Below the pieces are notes generated by a model. That model was not told where the DNA came from. It worked only from the letters and a program-made list of their open reading frames with translations, and made no database searches. The position numbers and the translations under genes were made by a program. From positions 38,419,501-38,483,500 of the forward strand of contig NC_090997.1 in NCBI RefSeq assembly GCF_041146395.1: a stretch of DNA of 64,000 nucleotides, given 5' to 3'. Positions within the stretch are counted from its first letter, which is position 1. Each line of letters opens with the position of its first letter. Positions 51,701 to 62,311 of this stretch are shown here, one piece after another. Origin of the DNA: Eulemur rufifrons. Taxonomy: Eukaryota; Chordata; Mammalia; Primates; Lemuridae.

Positions 51701-54700
51701 AGATAAACAAGAGATCTCATACACTGTGTGGAACCCAGCAGCCAGACTACCAGGCATATATCTATAGTGAAACAAAGTTAGGTTTATTTAGCGTGATGCA
51801 GCAAAGAAGAATGCATCCCAAAGGACCTTAGGAGTGTTTCAGAAACAGGGAGTAAGGAAATTATGAATAAAGCAACTATAAACATTTGTGTGCAAATCTT
51901 TATATGAAATAGAGTTTTCAATTCACTTGGATAAATTACCCTGGAGTGCTGGTTTCTATGGTAAGTTGACTTTTAACTTTATAAGAAACTGTAAGACTAT
52001 CTTCCAAAGTGGCTATATCATTTTGCAATCCCACCAGCAATGAATGAGAATTCCTGTTGCTGTGCACCCTTCCCAACATTTGATATCATCAGTGTTAATG
52101 GATCTTAGCTATTCTAATAGGTATATAGTGGTGTCTTGTCTCATAGTGGGTTTGTTTGTTTGTTTGTTTTTGTTTTTTATTCTTATTTCAGCATATTGTG
52201 GGGATTTCTTGTTACTCAAGTGAAAAAAGCTGATTACAAGCACTATATACAGTAGAGTAGTCACCCCTTATCCACAGTTTAGTTACCTGCAGTCAACCTC
52301 AATCTAAAAATATTAAATGGAAAATTCCAGAAATAAACAATTCATGCTTTTAAATTGCACACCATTCTGGGTAACACAATGCAATCTTGTAGCGTCCTGC
52401 TCCATCCTACCTGGGATATGAATCATGCTTTTGTCTGACATATCCATGCTGTATATTCTATCTGCACATTAGTTACTTAGTAGCTGTCTCAGTTATCTGA
52501 TCCAAAAAACATAGTAGGTACAGAATTTGGTACTGTCCATGGTTTCAGACATCCACTATCCCCTGTGGATAAGGGGAGGCTACTGTACTGTTTTGTACTT
52601 ATCTGCATTCTAAATTTTCTCCAATGTGCAGGTATTACCTTTATAATAAAAATTGCATTAATATTTTCATGGGAGTGACAGACATCAGAGCTATAACTGG
52701 ATCTTCAAATACTCAGGTTAAAGCTTTTTAGAAGTTTTCTGGATAACATAAGCTGCCTATAATTAGTTTATATCTTAAAATTTAGATGCAGCCATATCCC
52801 CTGTAAAATAACTTATAATTAAATTATTATTTGGCATAAAATGATTATATATTTATTGAGCATATATTTTGAGATACAAAAAAATTATATAGAATATAAA
52901 TTTTGCTTATCCCCAAGGATGAGAGTAGCTGACAACTGAATTTCACTGAATTCAAAAATCCTTTTGAAAAGTAAATAAGAAATTTAACTTTATCAGAATT
53001 ATGTACCCTGTATTTACCCTGAGAATTAAAAAGTATTAATACTACTTTTCTAAAAACAAACTGGCTCAGATCCAGTATTTTCAAGGAACATTTATATTAT
53101 AGCAGTATAGCATCTACTTTTGCTGAGTGCCTTCTCTGTGCCAAGTCCTTTATATACACCTTCTCATTAAATGCTCAAAACAGTTCTATATGGTGTACAT
53201 GGTACTAACCTGCTTTTATAAATGTGGAAACTGAGGCTCAGAAAACTGAGTAACTTGCCCAAATTTCCATATGATAGGTATGTAGTAAATTGATATTAAA
53301 TTATTTATAATTAAACATTTTAAAAACTCAAACTCAACATTAAGTTGCTCTATGCCCAAATAATTGCTCATATATATCACTCTAAGTCCGTACTTTCTTT
53401 ATACGCTAATGTGAAAATTACTTTAAATGGAGTGACAATTACAATGAAATTTTAAGCAACTATTTGTAGGTTTCTAAATTATTTTATGTCACTTTTAGGA
53501 AAATTTTAAAACATCAAGCAAAGCAATTCTTTTTTCATACTTTCTATCTTCCTGATTTTAATAATTTCGGGTTTCTAATTTATGTCGTACAGTAATTGCA
53601 TTTAGTGTAAAACATGTAGTAATCATACTCTTGGACTTTCTGTTTCAGGTAGAAAACGTGACTGTGACAAAGGATTTTAGAAGAGTGGAAAATGCTTATC
53701 ATATGGAAGCAGAGGTATAGACTTAAATAATTGGTACCAGCATGACTCTGTGGGGACAATTTGTCATTTATTTTCATTCTTGAACTGAAATGAACAGGAG
53801 AAATGCTTTTCTTGATATTGATAAAGGATTATTTTTCTAAAAATCATTTTGGTGTTATATATCTGTGTGAGCTTTTAAAATTAATGAGATTAATATAAGA
53901 GACATTGTTTAAATTGAATAAAAATAGCAAGTGGGAAATAGTTAATTGCCACCTGAGTAAAATTTAGTAATATCACCTAGTAAGCAGGAAACACTAGAGG
54001 AGAGAAATTTCTTTTCAGATAAAAAGCAAATAGATAAAGTTGTAACATGAAAGATTGAAACATTTTTCAACATTCTTTTGTTTGGTAGTGTAATTTTACT
54101 GTGTTGTGCTAAGTATTATTTAATAAAAACCACTCAACCTTTACACAAATTAAAAAGAACAAAACTATCTTCAGTATACCCAATTAATAGCATTTAGTTC
54201 CTACAACTGCCCATACTTTTGTTTATCTTTAAAGATTTGATGATCGGGATTTTATGAAATTAGAGTATGTTTTAGTTGTGGTTGGATTGCAAGACTGCTA
54301 TCTATTTCTGATTCCAAACATTTTGGGGTGTGTGCTTAGTCCATGCTCCTTCCTTGTCCGAGGAAACAAGGAAGAGTGTGTTATAGTTGAATCTTGTTTA
54401 TTGAATGAGAAAATCTTTGTCTTTAGAGGTAGAAAATACCTCCAGAAATCACCTGGTCCTGTCTACAAGCATATATTATTTTTCTGGTTTTAAGGGAGTG
54501 ATCTTAGGTTCAAATAACACAGGCCCAGAATTCTCAAAGGTCATATAGCAAGAATTAGAATGAAAATTAGAACCCTAGATTCTTATCTCTTGAAATAGTA
54601 ATTTCCACAATGTTTGTTTGTTGCCCCAGTGCATACTTTAATCATTTTGTGATTTTTCAACTTAAAATTAAACTATCTCAAGGATTTTTTAAATTACTCA

Positions 54701-57700
54701 TTATGATTTTAGAGACCATTTGGCAGAAGTTACTTTGTAGTACTGAGGACTAAAAATACCTTTCAAAACAAGATGAAGTGCAGTCTTGTAAGATTCCAAA
54801 TTACGGAGGTTAAAAGCTGGGGGTATAACACTCCTCCAGTAGTTATTACCTGTTAGGACTTCACATTGTAAGGAACATAGATAGGAGCAGATCATTTTAG
54901 TTAAGGAGGTTTATTGTGAGGGTACACAAGGGAGTAATGAGGAGAAGGAACAGCCCCAGCAACCACATAGCCAAGCTTCATGGAAAACGAATGTTATTCA
55001 GATCATTGGGTTGTTCTAGGAACTGACCTTCCAGGTGCAGAAGAGAGCATTAGAGCTGCTTATTTTAAAACATGACTAAATGAGGATTTGGCTAAACGCT
55101 GTTCCTCTTTCTTCTGCTTTACTTACCATTTTAAGGTTTTATATTCGAATTTCTTAAAAGAGGATCTGATCATATTTTGTATAGGGCTCCATGGACCAGA
55201 ACTCCTATCATATCACATGGTCCAAACCACGATTGTTTTAAGCTCAGCACCAATAGTCAGTGCAGACCATTGTGTTGGGATCACAAGATACAAAATGTGC
55301 CAAACTATATGTAAAGAACAGTGTGTGGCTTTATGGCTATGGATGGAGCAAACACTAAAATCTAATGTCTAACATATTCTCAAGGACTGTTAAGTATATG
55401 GAATAAGATTACATGGTAAGTAGACTCATACAACTCAATAGGAAAAAAGCAAATAGCCTGGTTTAAAAATGGGCAAAGGACTTGAATAGACATTTATTAA
55501 AAGAAGACATACAAATGGCCAACAGGTATATGAAAAGGTGCTCAGCATCACTAATTATCAGAGTAATAGAAATGAAAACCACAGTGAGTTACAACCTCAC
55601 ACCTTGTTAGGATGGCTGTTATCAAAAAAGCAAAAGACAGTAAGTGTTAGGATGTGGAGAAATTAGAACCCTTGTACACTGTTGATGGGAATGTAAGATG
55701 GTGTAACCATTATGGAAAACAGTACAGAAGTTCCTCAAAAAATTAAAAGTAGAACTACTATATGATCCAACAATCCCATTTCTGGGCATATATCCAAAAT
55801 GATTGACATCAGGATCTGGAAGAAATATCTGTACTCCCATGTTCACTGCAGCAGTATTCACAATAGCCAAGATATGGAAACAACCCAAATGTCCATTGAC
55901 AGACGAATGGATAAAGAAAATGCATTATATACATGAAATATGTCATTTCATGTATATACCGCATGTAATTTAAAGACTGAATGAAATGTTATTCAGTCTT
56001 GAAAAAGAAGAAAATCCTACCATTTGCAACAATATGGATAATAATGGAACACCTTATGTTAAGTGAAATAAGTCAGTCACAGAAGGGTAAATACTGCATC
56101 ATTCCACTTAAATGTCGTATCTAAAATAAACTTATAAAAGCAGAAAATAGAATGGTGATTGACAAGGAATGGGGGAAAGGGAAATGGGGACTCCTTATTC
56201 TGTGGTTATAAAGTTACAGTTATCCAGATGAATAAGTTTTAGATACTTGCTATACAACATAGTGCCTATGTTAACACAATGTTGTACACTGAAAAATGTG
56301 TTAAGTGGGTAGGTCTCATGTTAAGTGTGCTTAGGGTTAGTGGAACTTTCTGTATCTGTGGGTTTATAATTCTCATCAAGTTTGGAAACTTTTTGGTCAT
56401 TGTTTCTCCACATATTTTTCTTGTCCCCCACTCCCCTCTCCATTTGGGACTCCAATTATTTGTCTATTAGGCTACTTGAAATTGTTCCACAGCTCATTGA
56501 TTCATTTGTATGTCTTTCTTTGTGTTTTATTTTGGATAGTTCTTATTGCTATGTTTTCAGGTTTACTAAGCTTGTCTTGTGTAATGTCTAATTTCTTGTT
56601 AATTCTATTCAGTGTATTTTTTTATCTCAGACATTGTAGTTTTTATCTCTAGAAGTTCCGTTGAGCCTTTTTATATTAATATCTTCCATGTGTCTACTTA
56701 ACTTTTGAGCATATGAATTACAGTTATAATAACTTTAAATGACCTTGTCTTTTAATTCTGACATTTGTGTCAGTTTTTGGTTGGTTTGAAATATAAAAAA
56801 TATACCAATGCACACTATAATCACATTGCTCAAAACCAGTAATAAATCTTAAAACAGCCAGAGGAAAAAGACATGTTATGTACAAAAGAACAAAAACAAG
56901 ACAACAGATTTCCTGTTGACAATAATCCAAAGGAGGAGACGGGAGCAACATCTTTAAAGTACTGAAAGAGGGGGGAAAAAAAACCTATAAACCTAGAATT
57001 CTATATCCAGAAAAAATAGTGTTCAAAAACAAAGGCCAATTAAAGACCTTTTCAGGAATGGACGATTCATTACTTGTAGACCTGCACTATGAGAAATTTA
57101 AAAATTTAAGTGACATCATTTAGGCAGAAGGAAATGATACCAGAAAGAAATACAAATTTACACAAAGGAATAGAGTACTGAAAATGGTAACTACATGGGT
57201 CAATATATGATATTTTTCTTATATAAATCTCTTTAAAACTCCATAATTATACAAAAAATTATTTAAACAAAGTGATAATGATGAACCGTAGGGATTATAA
57301 CATATAACAATATATAACAACAATTGCACAAGAGTCAGGAAGGGAAATATAGAAGTACAATGTTGTAAAGTTCTTGTGAGAAATGTTATGATATATTTTT
57401 AAGTTAGATTGTGGTAAGTCAAACATGTATCCTATAATAAAGTGAATACTATGATAACAAAAAGTTATAGCTAATAAGCCAATGAAGGATTTACAATGGA
57501 ATAATAAAAATATAATACGAAAGAAGACATAAAATGAGAAAAGGGGGAACAAAGAAGAAGCAAGTAGAAAATAAACAGTAAGATCACAGGTTTAAATTAA
57601 CCATATCAACAATCACATTTAATGTAAATAGTATAAATACCTTTTTTAAAAGGCAGATATTTTAGATTGTATAAAAAAGTAAACTCCACCTTTATGCTTC

Positions 57701-60700
57701 CTGAGAGTAGTGTACTTTAAGTATGAAGGCATAAATTAGTTAAGAGTAATGGGATAAAAAAAGTTATACCATGCTAACATGAATCAAAAGAAAGCTGGAG
57801 TGGCAATAATAATATCAGACAAAGTAGATTTCAGAGCAAAGAATATTATCACAGATAAAAAAGATCATTTCATAATGATAAGAGAGCCCATTAATCAATA
57901 GGGCATACAATCCTAAATACTTAAATATCTAATAACAAAGGTTAAAAATACTTCAGGCAAAAATGATAGAACTGCAAAGAGAATTAAGTCTACAGTTTTA
58001 GTGGAAGATTTCAATACCCTCTTTTCAATAATTAATAAAGCCAGTAGACAGAAAATCAGCAAGAATATAATATTCGAATAACACTGTTAACTAATTTGAC
58101 CTGCTTGATATATATAGAACACTCAATCCAAAAACATCTTCCTACACATTCCTTTCAAGTGCATGTGGAACATTTGCCAAGATAGACTATTTTCTGGATC
58201 GTAAAACAAGTCTTGATAAATTTAAAAGTATTTGAATCATACAAGGTAAGTTCTCTTACCATAGTGGAATTAAATTGCAAACTAATAACAGAAGCATCTC
58301 AGGAAAATCCCCCAAATATCTGGAATTTAAATAACATACTTTTCAATAAGACATGGGTCAAAGAAGAAATTGAAAGAGAAATTAGAAAGTGTAAAATTTA
58401 AGTTAGACAAAATTATGCCAATTCTATACAGAAAACTGGAAAGGAAGGAATACTTTCCATTTCATTCTCTGAGGCCAGATGATAACAAAACCAGAAACCC
58501 AAAAAAAAATTACAAGAAAAGAAAACTACAGACTGATATCCATTATAAACCTATATGCAAAAATTATAAACAAAATTTTAGCAAATCAAATCCAATGATT
58601 TGATAAAATTTATATCCTATGTTTATATAGGATAAACATAATGACTATGTATAGTTTATTCCAGAAATGAAAGGTTGGTTTTACAGTTGAAAATTGGTCA
58701 ATGTAATTCACCATGTTAATAAACTAAAAAAGAAAAACCACATGAGCATCTCAGTAGACACAGAAAAAGCATTTAACAAAATCTATCAACCATTCCTAAT
58801 AAAAATTCTCAGTAAAATGGGAATAGTAGGGAACTTCCTCAAGCTGATAAGGGGCATCTATGAAAAACTTACAGCTGACATCATACTTAATGGTGAAACT
58901 CTGAATGCTTTGTGCCTAAGATCAGGTACAAGAAAAAGATGTCTTCTCTCATGACTTCTATTCAGCATTGTACTTGAAGTTCCAGCCAGTGCAGTCAGGC
59001 AAGAAAAAGAATAAAAGGCATCCTGATTGAAACGGAAGACCTAAAATTGTCAGTATTCATGAACAACATGAGCATCTATGTAGAAAATATGATAAAACAA
59101 AAAAAAAAGCCATTAGAACTAATGAACATCAAAATTTAAAATACCTGGAGATAAATCTGATACCTGTATGCTGAAAACTACAAACCATTGCTGAGAGAAA
59201 TTAAAGAGGACCTCAATAAATGGAGGAATATATTATATCTTGTTCATGGTTTGGAAGACTCAATACTATTAAGATATCAGTTCTCCCTAAATTGATTTTT
59301 ATATAGATTCATTATATCCTAATCAAAGTTCCAGCCAGCTTTTTTTAAATAGAAATTCACAAACTGATTATAAAATACATTTGGAAATGCAGAGGATCTA
59401 GAACTATTTCAAAAAAGTAGCATTTTTATTCATAATAGCCCCACACTGGAAGCAACCCAAGTGTTTTTTAAACTGTGGTTACATCCACATAGCAGAATAC
59501 TACTCAGCATAAAAGAAACAAACTATTATGCAACAACATGGATGAATTACAGATGCATTATGTTAAATAAAGAGGTGAGTCTCAAAAGGCTACATGCTGT
59601 ATGTTTCCATTTATATGACATTCTGACAAAGACAAATCTGTAGCAAGGGAGAACAGATTAATCATTGCCAGGGTTTTGAAGTTGGGAAAGGAATTGATAA
59701 TAAAGGGGTTACTTGAAGGAATTTTGAGGGGTGATGGAACAGATCTAAATATTTGTTATGGTTGTTACAGAGCTCTATACATTTCTCAAAATTAATAGAA
59801 CTCACCGGGTAGTGGCACACACCTATAGTCTCAGCTACACTGGGGGCTGAGACAGGAGGATCACTTGAACCCAGGAGTTCAAGGCCACCCTGGGCAAAAT
59901 AGTGAGACCAAGTCTCCTAGATAAAATTAAATTAAATTGATAGAACTGTACACACAAACTAAGAATGTGTTTAGTGTGTAAAGTGAAAAAAATAAAATAA
60001 AAATTGCCATGAAGTGATAATGGATATCTGGGATTCTTTATGCCAGCGGTCCCCAACCTTTTTGGCACCAGGGACCGGTTTCATGGAAGACAATTTTTCC
60101 ATGGACTGGGGTGTGGGGAGATGGTTTGGGGATGATTCAAGCACATTACATTTATTGTGCACTTTATTTCTGTTGTTATAATATATAATGAAATAATTAT
60201 ACAGCTCACCATAATGCAGAATCTAATGCTGCCACTGATCTGACAGGAGGCGGAGCCCAGGTGGTGATGTGAGGGATGGGGAGCAGCTGTAAATACAGAT
60301 GAAGCTTCCCTTGCTCACTCACCTGCCACTCACCTCCTGCTGTGCAGCCTGGTTCCTAACAGCTCATGGACTGATACAGGTCGGTGGCCCAGGGGTTGGG
60401 GACCGCTGCTTTATACTATTAACTCTAATTCTGTGTGTGTTTGAAAATTCCCATAGTAAGAAGTTTTAAAAGCTAAAAAAAAAAAAAACTATGATGGTAG
60501 AAGAGATCCACAGGAATAGAAATCCAAATATTGCATGCCCAGGGATAAAAGACAGGGGAATGAAATGGAAATTATAGAAAAAAGAGAAAAGATTGGTCAA
60601 GGGAGTACCATGAAAATAATGTCTTAGAAGCCAAAGGAGCTAGGAATTTGGGAAATGGGGAATAGGCAGGAATAAAGTGTTAACAGTGTGAAAAAGCAAA

Positions 60701-62311
60701 TGTTAAGAAGCATAAGAGAAGATAAGGAGATCATTGGTAACTTCATAAGCTTTCTTGGGATATTAAATACAAAAGCAGATAAGAGATTAAGAAAAGAAGT
60801 AGTGGTAGTGAAATGGAAGCAGAATGGACTGTTCTTTACAAAATTAGTTTTTGAAAGATTTTCAATAGAAAGTAGAAACTGGCTCACTACAAGAGAAAAT
60901 TGCATGCTTTAGAGTGACCCAATCTTTTGTAATTTAAGGTGATGAATTTAATCTTTGCTCCCTTCCCTGTTGCTGTGACTGATACTTAGTATTGAAACCT
61001 GATAGAACATTAGTCTTCGATGAATAACATTCACTTGATAGAACATCAGTCTTCAATGAATAACATTCACTTGATAGAACATCAGTCTTCAATGAATAAC
61101 ATTCATGATTAAAGGCAGCTGTTCTGCATTGTGTAAGATGAGGTCATCTCACATCTTTGTTTCTCTTTGTTATTCCAGTTTACTCTCTAGTACCTGTACT
61201 CTTTTGTTTAAAATATTGAGCTTGTGTAAGGGTTCTTTAGAAGAAAGGTTTAGACCTCTCGTGAAAAGTTTAAAGACTATGGTTTTAAAGTATTGCTGAA
61301 TATAAGGACTGCTTCCACATATTTAAAGGCAGAGGACATAGTGAAATAGATTAGCTTCCACGTATAGATCTGAAAATAACTATTGGAAGAAGAAACATAC
61401 CTCAGTGACAGCAGTGAAGTATGATGTAATTACTGCTAATCAGGAAGCTAATAGTATAGATTAGACTAGGGAGTCATGAAAAGCTATCAAGGTTAGAATT
61501 TAGCCAAATGATAAAGTTGAAGGGTAATCCTCCAATATCATAAAAAGTCTCTGGTTTAAAATGAATTTTAAAATGTTCCAGTCAATATTAGATAAATTTC
61601 AAAATTCATAAGCAAAAATATTAGCTTTAATAACAAAATATTAATGTAGTTATAAGTATCAAATAGGCTTTTTAAAAAAATCTGTTACATACTGAAATGA
61701 TATATATTCGTAATCTGGCTTACTTTTTTTACTCACACTTAGAGAAAATTTTGAAACAATACATCAGACATGAAAATAATACTAAGTGTCATTTCATTTA
61801 CAGGTCTGCATTACATTTACTGAATTTGGAAAAATGCAAAATATTTGTAACTTTCTTGTTGAAAAGCTAGATAGCTCTGTTGCCATCAGCCCACCCCAGT
61901 TCTATCATACTCAAGGTTCTGTTGAGACTCTTCGGTAAGTTTAAGCACGTTTTTAACTAAGTTACCAGTTCCTTAAACAAAACTGTTCATTGCCACAGCA
62001 TTGAATGTCATATTAATACTGTCTGCATTTAATTCCTAAGACGGCAAGCCTGCCTTGTTGCTGTTGAGAATGCACGCCGCAAAGCTCAAGAAGTCTGTAA
62101 CCTTGTTGGCCAAACCCTAGGAAAACCTTTACTAATCAAAGAAGAAGAAACAAAAGAATGGGAAGGCCAAATAGATGATCACCAGTCATCCAAACTCTCG
62201 AGTTCATTAACTGTACAACAAAAAATCAAAAGTGCAACAATACATGCTGCTTCAAAAGTATTTATAACTTTTGAAGTAAAGGGGAAAGAGAAGAAGAAAA
62301 AGCATCTTTGA
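48427..62311 (+). CDS. IRAK1BP1: IRAK1BP1 (SIMPL), IRAK1-binding protein 1; four coding exons joined
   Basis: Coding sequence is the join of 48427-48741, 53649-53714, 61804-61934 and 62041-62311 (783 nt, 260 residues plus stop), the same length as the human protein as I remember it. The start reads [20 protein letters not shown]. Residues about 45-255 match the SIMPL/YggE (DUF541) fold family, with the segment [19 protein letters not shown] opening the domain and [16 protein letters not shown] closing the protein; the terminal Lys-rich run is a plausible nuclear localisation signal. From knowledge of the family, SIMPL binds IRAK1 and supports TNF- and IL-1-driven NF-kB (RelA) activation. All three introns have GT-AG ends and every exon junction keeps frame, with no stop or indel, so the gene looks intact. 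Introns are about 4.9 kb, 8.1 kb and 106 bp. I chose this ATG because it matches the known mammalian N-terminus; the frame is open upstream, so a longer start cannot be excluded by sequence alone. Confidence 0.96.
50459..50691 (+). mobile_element. Tigger-like DNA transposon fragment
   Basis: gatgagtatccctgatccaa, atgcttgggaccaagactgt, ttcagattttggatttttg and the closing tttcagattttggagcattt, ggttttcagattagg match a Tigger-class MITE with a shortened interior. Confidence 0.65.
51868..52145 (-). mobile_element. L1M fragment, antisense
   Basis: agactatcttccaaagtggc, ttttgcaatcccaccagcaa and ttctaataggtatatagtgg are the reverse complement of the L1 ORF2 3' region. Confidence 0.75.
52250..52585 (+). 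mobile_element. TcMar-Tigger-type non-autonomous DNA transposon
   Basis: Left end cagtagagtagtcacccctt with atccacag, right end ctgtggataaggggaggcta with ctg, forming terminal inverted repeats. TA target duplications lie at 52248-52249 and 52586-52587. The interior has aatattaaatggaaaattcc, agaaataaacaatt and cttagtagctgtctcagtta, as in Tigger-derived elements. Confidence 0.82.
53106..53290 (-). repeat. MIR SINE (IRAK1BP1 intron 1)
   Basis: ctgagtgccttctctgtgcc, atgtggaaactgaggctcag and agtaacttgcccaaatttcc match MIR. Confidence 0.75.
53649..53714 (+). CDS. IRAK1BP1: IRAK1BP1 coding exon 2
   Basis: A 66-nt exon encoding 22 residues, [20 protein letters not shown] plus AE, both ends phase 0, so skipping it would keep frame. 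The acceptor is TTTCAG|GTAGAA. The donor GAG|GTATAG departs from GTRAGT at +4 to +6 and looks weak. Residues match the conserved middle of the SIMPL domain. Confidence 0.93.
55424..56335 (+). mobile_element. L1M-type 3' part in IRAK1BP1 intron 2
   Basis: Runs from catacaactcaatagg through aaatgggcaaaggacttgaa, ccaacaatcccatttctggg and cacaatagccaagatatgga to a 3' UTR with gttaacacaatgttgtacac. Around 55920-55990 a local inverted repeat (atgaaatatgtcatttcatg) looks like a later rearrangement. Confidence 0.82.
56336..56785 (-). mobile_element. Ancient L1M/HAL1-like fragment, antisense
   Basis: Phrases such as aaactttttggtcattgttt, ccacagctcattgattc, ttttattttggatagttctt and aaatgaccttgtcttttaat match a common antisense L1M segment. 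The family is uncertain. Confidence 0.45.
59803..59933 (+). mobile_element. Alu monomer-type SINE (FLAM/FRAM or half-Alu) inside an L1M
   Basis: A single Alu-like arm (caccgggtagtggcacacac ... gagaccaagtctcctag) with a short A-rich tail. A 14-bp duplication AAATTAATAGAACT (59789-59802) and AAATTGATAGAACT (59934-59947) shows insertion into the L1 3' region. Confidence 0.75.
60044..60408 (+). mobile_element. MER1-type hAT-Charlie DNA transposon, complete
   Basis: Perfect 15-bp terminal inverted repeats CAGCGGTCCCCAACC (60044-60058) and GGTTGGGGACCGCTG (60394-60408). The 8-bp target duplication CTTTATGC (60036-60043) / CTTTATAC (60409-60416) matches at 7 of 8. The interior includes ggcaccagggaccggtttca and ctgacaggaggcggagccca. 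Non-autonomous, no transposase. Confidence 0.92.
60998..61105 (+). repeat. Minisatellite, 3 x 36 bp, in IRAK1BP1 intron 2
   Basis: Units at 60998-61033, 61034-61069 and 61070-61105. Units two and three are identical and unit one differs at three positions. Each unit contains TGATAGAACATCAGTCTTCA (or its variant) and ends GAATAACATTCA. Confidence 0.95.
61804..61934 (+). CDS. IRAK1BP1: IRAK1BP1 coding exon 3
   Basis: A 131-nt exon encoding [20 protein letters not shown] and onward to SVETL, ending two bases into an Arg codon (CG|A). The acceptor is TTTACAG|GTCTGC and the donor TTCG|GTAAGT is strong. Confidence 0.95.
61935..62040 (+). other. IRAK1BP1: IRAK1BP1 intron 3 (106 bp)
   Basis: Short GT-AG intron, GTAAGT...CCTAAG. 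Its removal is required to join TCTTCG with ACGG in frame. Confidence 0.9.
62041..62311 (+). CDS. IRAK1BP1: IRAK1BP1 coding exon 4 (terminal)
   Basis: Starts by completing the split Arg codon and reads [20 protein letters not shown], ending [13 protein letters not shown] and TGA at 62309-62311. The acceptor is CCTAAG|ACGG, with AAG rather than CAG and a short pyrimidine stretch. The preceding intron is only 106 bp, near the lower end for mammals. The basic C-terminal tail may act in nuclear import (inference). Confidence 0.95.

Larger units (their letters stand above)
48742..53648 (+). other. IRAK1BP1: IRAK1BP1 intron 1
   Basis: GT-AG intron of 4,907 bp. It holds a MIR-like piece near 49440-49605, two Tigger-like DNA elements (50459-50691 and 52250-52585), an antisense L1M piece (51868-52145) and a MIR (53106-53290). 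The remainder is AT-rich with nothing recognised. Confidence 0.85.
56790..60490 (+). mobile_element. Long old L1M copy, interrupted by an Alu monomer and MER1
   Basis: Successive L1 ORF2 landmarks occur in order: a segment with agcaacatctttaaagtact; the endonuclease region (aagaaagctggagtggcaat, gtagatttcagagcaaagaa, gtgcatgtggaacatttgcc); the reverse-transcriptase region (agaaaactacagactgatat, acagctgacatcatacttaa); and the 3' part with gttgttacagagctctatac. After the MER1 the tail resumes (tgtttgaaaattcccatagt) to an A-run at 60490. The reading frames are broken many times, internal blocks are missing, and at about 59056-59075 the catalytic Asp-Asp pair of the polymerase is replaced by Asn-Asn. 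This is a dead fossil. Confidence 0.75.
53715..61803 (+). other. IRAK1BP1: IRAK1BP1 intron 2
   Basis: GT-AG intron of 8,089 bp, dominated by L1-derived sequence in 55424-60490 with a nested Alu monomer and MER1 element, plus a 36-bp-unit minisatellite near the 3' end. 53715-55423 and 61106-61803 hold little recognised sequence, apart from a weak MIR/L2-like piece near 54430-54600. Confidence 0.85.

Noticed and set aside
58694..58954. 86-codon frame with LINE reverse-transcriptase similarity
   Set aside because: It is part of a broken L1M copy, not a functional gene.
60998..61105. CRISPR array
   Set aside because: The 36-bp units are directly adjacent with no spacers, and the genome is eukaryotic.
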